This document shows, piece by piece, positions 62,652 to 64,000 of a stretch of DNA of 64,000 bases. The position numbers and the translations under genes are program-made. The notes under the pieces were generated by a model. It worked only from the letters and a program-made list of their open reading frames with translations. It searched no databases and was not told the origin of the DNA. How positions within the stretch are numbered: the stretch's first letter is position 1; each line of letters begins with the position of its first letter. This stretch comes from an uncultured Prevotellaceae bacterium (lineage in GTDB: Bacteria; Bacteroidota; Bacteroidia; Bacteroidales; Bacteroidaceae): contig CAMWSK010000001.1 in assembly GCA_947176895.1 (NCBI GenBank), forward strand, positions 1 through 64,000, read 5' to 3'.

Positions 62652-64000
62652 ATGAACATCAAAACCTCTCTTCTTTCACTATTGTGCTGCGTTTCCGTTG
62701 CACAAGTTCCGGCTCAGACACAAAATCTTCCGGATGATGCCGTACATCCTGACTGGCAAAGCGAAATCCCACGCGTGGTATATCCCGACCAAGACTTGGT
62801 ACAACTTTACGAAAAGACTTGGGAGATTGCTGCCGGCCGCGTACGCAAAGGACCCGAAGGCATGGCGGCTTCGCCGTATCTTGACGAGAACTGCTACGAA
62901 GACCAGATATGGATATGGGACGGATGCTTCATGGTTCTCTTCTCAAAGTACGCGCCCAAAGCCTACCCGGGCAAGGAGACGCTGATGAACTACTACGTGC
63001 CCATCCATGACCACGTGCGCACGCCGCTGCTCATCCATTGGCGCGACAACCCGCCACTCTTCTCTTGGGTGGAATACGAGAACTACCGCTTTACCGGCGA
63101 CCGAGATCATTTGAACAAAGTGCTCTATGACAAACAATACCTGCAAAAGCACTTTGTCTACTTCGACACGATTCCGCAAGGCGACATCAACACCGATGTC
63201 TCTCCCTACGGCAACCCCATCCACCGAGGCGTGGTACACGACAACGAGGGACGCATCAGCGGTTACACATGGCATGGCTGTTCCAGCGGCATGGACAACA
63301 CGCCGCGAGGCCGTGATGCGGGCGGTTGGAACAAGGTGATGTGGGTGGACGCCATCAGTCAGCAGGCTCTCTCGGCTTTGAAAATATCAGAGTTGTTCCG
63401 CGCCACAGGAGACAAGAAGCAGGCCAAAGAATGGCAGCAAAAGTATGAAGAGCTGAAGCGCACGGTGAACGAACGTTATTGGGACGAGCAGGACGGCTAC
63501 TATTATGACATCAGCGTGGAGGATGGGAAACCCTGCCGCATCATGACCCCGGCCTCGTTCTGGGCCATGCTGGCGGGCATACCTTCCCGTGAGCAGGCCG
63601 ATCGCATGGTTGAATACCTGAAAAACGAGGACTTCCTGGGTGGCGAGCGCCCATGGGTGACGCTCTCACGCAAAGACAAGGACCACAACCATGCCAGCGG
63701 CGACTACTGGCGCGGCGGCATCTGGCTGCCCACCACCTACATGGGCACCAAGGCCTTGGAGAAGTATGGTTATTATGATTTGGCCGACGAGCTGGCCGAG
63801 CGGGTGGTGAGGCTGCAATTGCGCACCTACCAGTCTGTGGAGCCGCACACCATTTGGGAGTGTTACAGCCCCTCGGCCGACAGTCCCTCCACCGAGCACG
63901 GTCACAGGGCGCGTCCCGACTTCTGCGGATGGTCTGCCCTCGGCCCCATCTCGCTGTTCATCGAGAACATCATGGGATTCCGCCGTGCGGATGCCCTCAC
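62652..64000 (+). CDS. Secreted glycoside hydrolase, (alpha/alpha)6-barrel, MGH1/GH63/trehalase-like (runs off the window)
   Basis: The open frame starts at 62652 with a signal peptide (MNIKTSLLSLLCCVSVAQVPAQ) and runs to the right edge without a stop, so at least 449 residues. QIWIWDGCFMVLFSKYAP near the start and RPWVTLSRKDKDHNHASGDYWRGGIWLPTTYMGTKALEKYG, then VEPHTIWECYSP and GHRARPDFCGWSALGPISLF, match the mannosylglycerate-hydrolase/GH63/trehalase-like toroid fold. The conserved acidic residues of the fold appear present. The sugar substrate is unknown; export suggests a dietary or host glycan. Confidence 0.82.
   Translation, partial: MNIKTSLLSLLCCVSVAQVPAQTQNLPDDAVHPDWQSEIPRVVYPDQDLVQLYEKTWEIAAGRVRKGPEGMAASPYLDENCYEDQIWIWDGCFMVLFSKYAPKAYPGKETLMNYYVPIHDHVRTPLLIHWRDNPPLFSWVEYENYRFTGDRDHLNKVLYDKQYLQKHFVYFDTIPQGDINTDVSPYGNPIHRGVVHDNEGRISGYTWHGCSSGMDNTPRGRDAGGWNKVMWVDAISQQALSALKISELFRATGDKKQAKEWQQKYEELKRTVNERYWDEQDGYYYDISVEDGKPCRIMTPASFWAMLAGIPSREQADRMVEYLKNEDFLGGERPWVTLSRKDKDHNHASGDYWRGGIWLPTTYMGTKALEKYGYYDLADELAERVVRLQLRTYQSVEPHTIWECYSPSADSPSTEHGHRARPDFCGWSALGPISLFIENIMGFRRADAL

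Overview
The window is a chromosomal segment of a member of the Bacteroidales, most likely from the Prevotella/Paraprevotella side of the order. Three things suggest this. Most operon starts carry the Bacteroidota promoter box TAnnTTTG, several with TTG or TTTG 19-21 bases upstream. The gene families are typical of the phylum: a DUF4292 lipoprotein, DUF6089 and DUF6242 proteins, Skp/OmpH genes next to bamA, a glsB/glsA pair and an FtsL-like protein in the division cluster. The gene order also matches the phylum, with DUF6089-uppS-bamA-ompH-murI and a mur/fts cluster without murF. No rRNA, CRISPR array, prophage or intact insertion sequence was seen.

Layout. 1-9 kb: sppA, lpxK, punA and thiL on the plus strand, then on the minus strand an HhH/ComEA-like protein and two tandem sodium-symporter paralogues. 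9-22 kb: a VanZ-like protein, a CYTH protein, prfB and an acyl-CoA synthetase; an M20 deacylase (argE-like); an EnvC-like/DUF4292/TPR/dut run divergent from a dNTPase; the glycine-lipid pair glsA-glsB; and a cyclophilin. 22.8-37.8 kb: a long division and cell-wall cluster, rsmH-ftsL-ftsI-murE-mraY-murD-ftsW-murG-murC-ftsQ-ftsA-ftsZ, closed by a strong terminator. 38-44.7 kb: recO, tRNA-Glu, rpsT, gyrB, a SLOG-like protein, a NahK-like kinase and nhaA. 44.8-46.9 kb: what looks like the wreck of an ABC-permease/TolC/sigma-54 regulator/histidine-kinase operon. 47-55 kb: outer-membrane biogenesis (murI, three Skp/OmpH genes, bamA, uppS, DUF6089, DUF6242). 55-64 kb: ribD divergent from prmC-recX, a TlpA-like thioredoxin, pyrE-SRPBCC-argH-lipoprotein, tRNA-Leu and the start of a secreted glycoside hydrolase.

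The most unusual structure is a family of short palindromic sites, AAACAT-SNNS-ATGTTT, found in seven intergenic clusters about every 5-18 kb. Within a cluster the sites repeat every 21-22 bp, which is two helical turns. The outer arms are conserved and the central four bases vary, nearly always starting and ending in G or C. Several clusters repeat one tetramer. Two pairs of clusters also share flanking sequence, and one cluster lies inside a 213-bp segment bounded by a perfect 20-bp inverted repeat. I do not recall a described family that matches. Two further themes are several genes whose start codon lies 4-7 bases after the promoter box (apparently leaderless mRNAs), and the decayed transporter/two-component locus with deletion-fusion genes.
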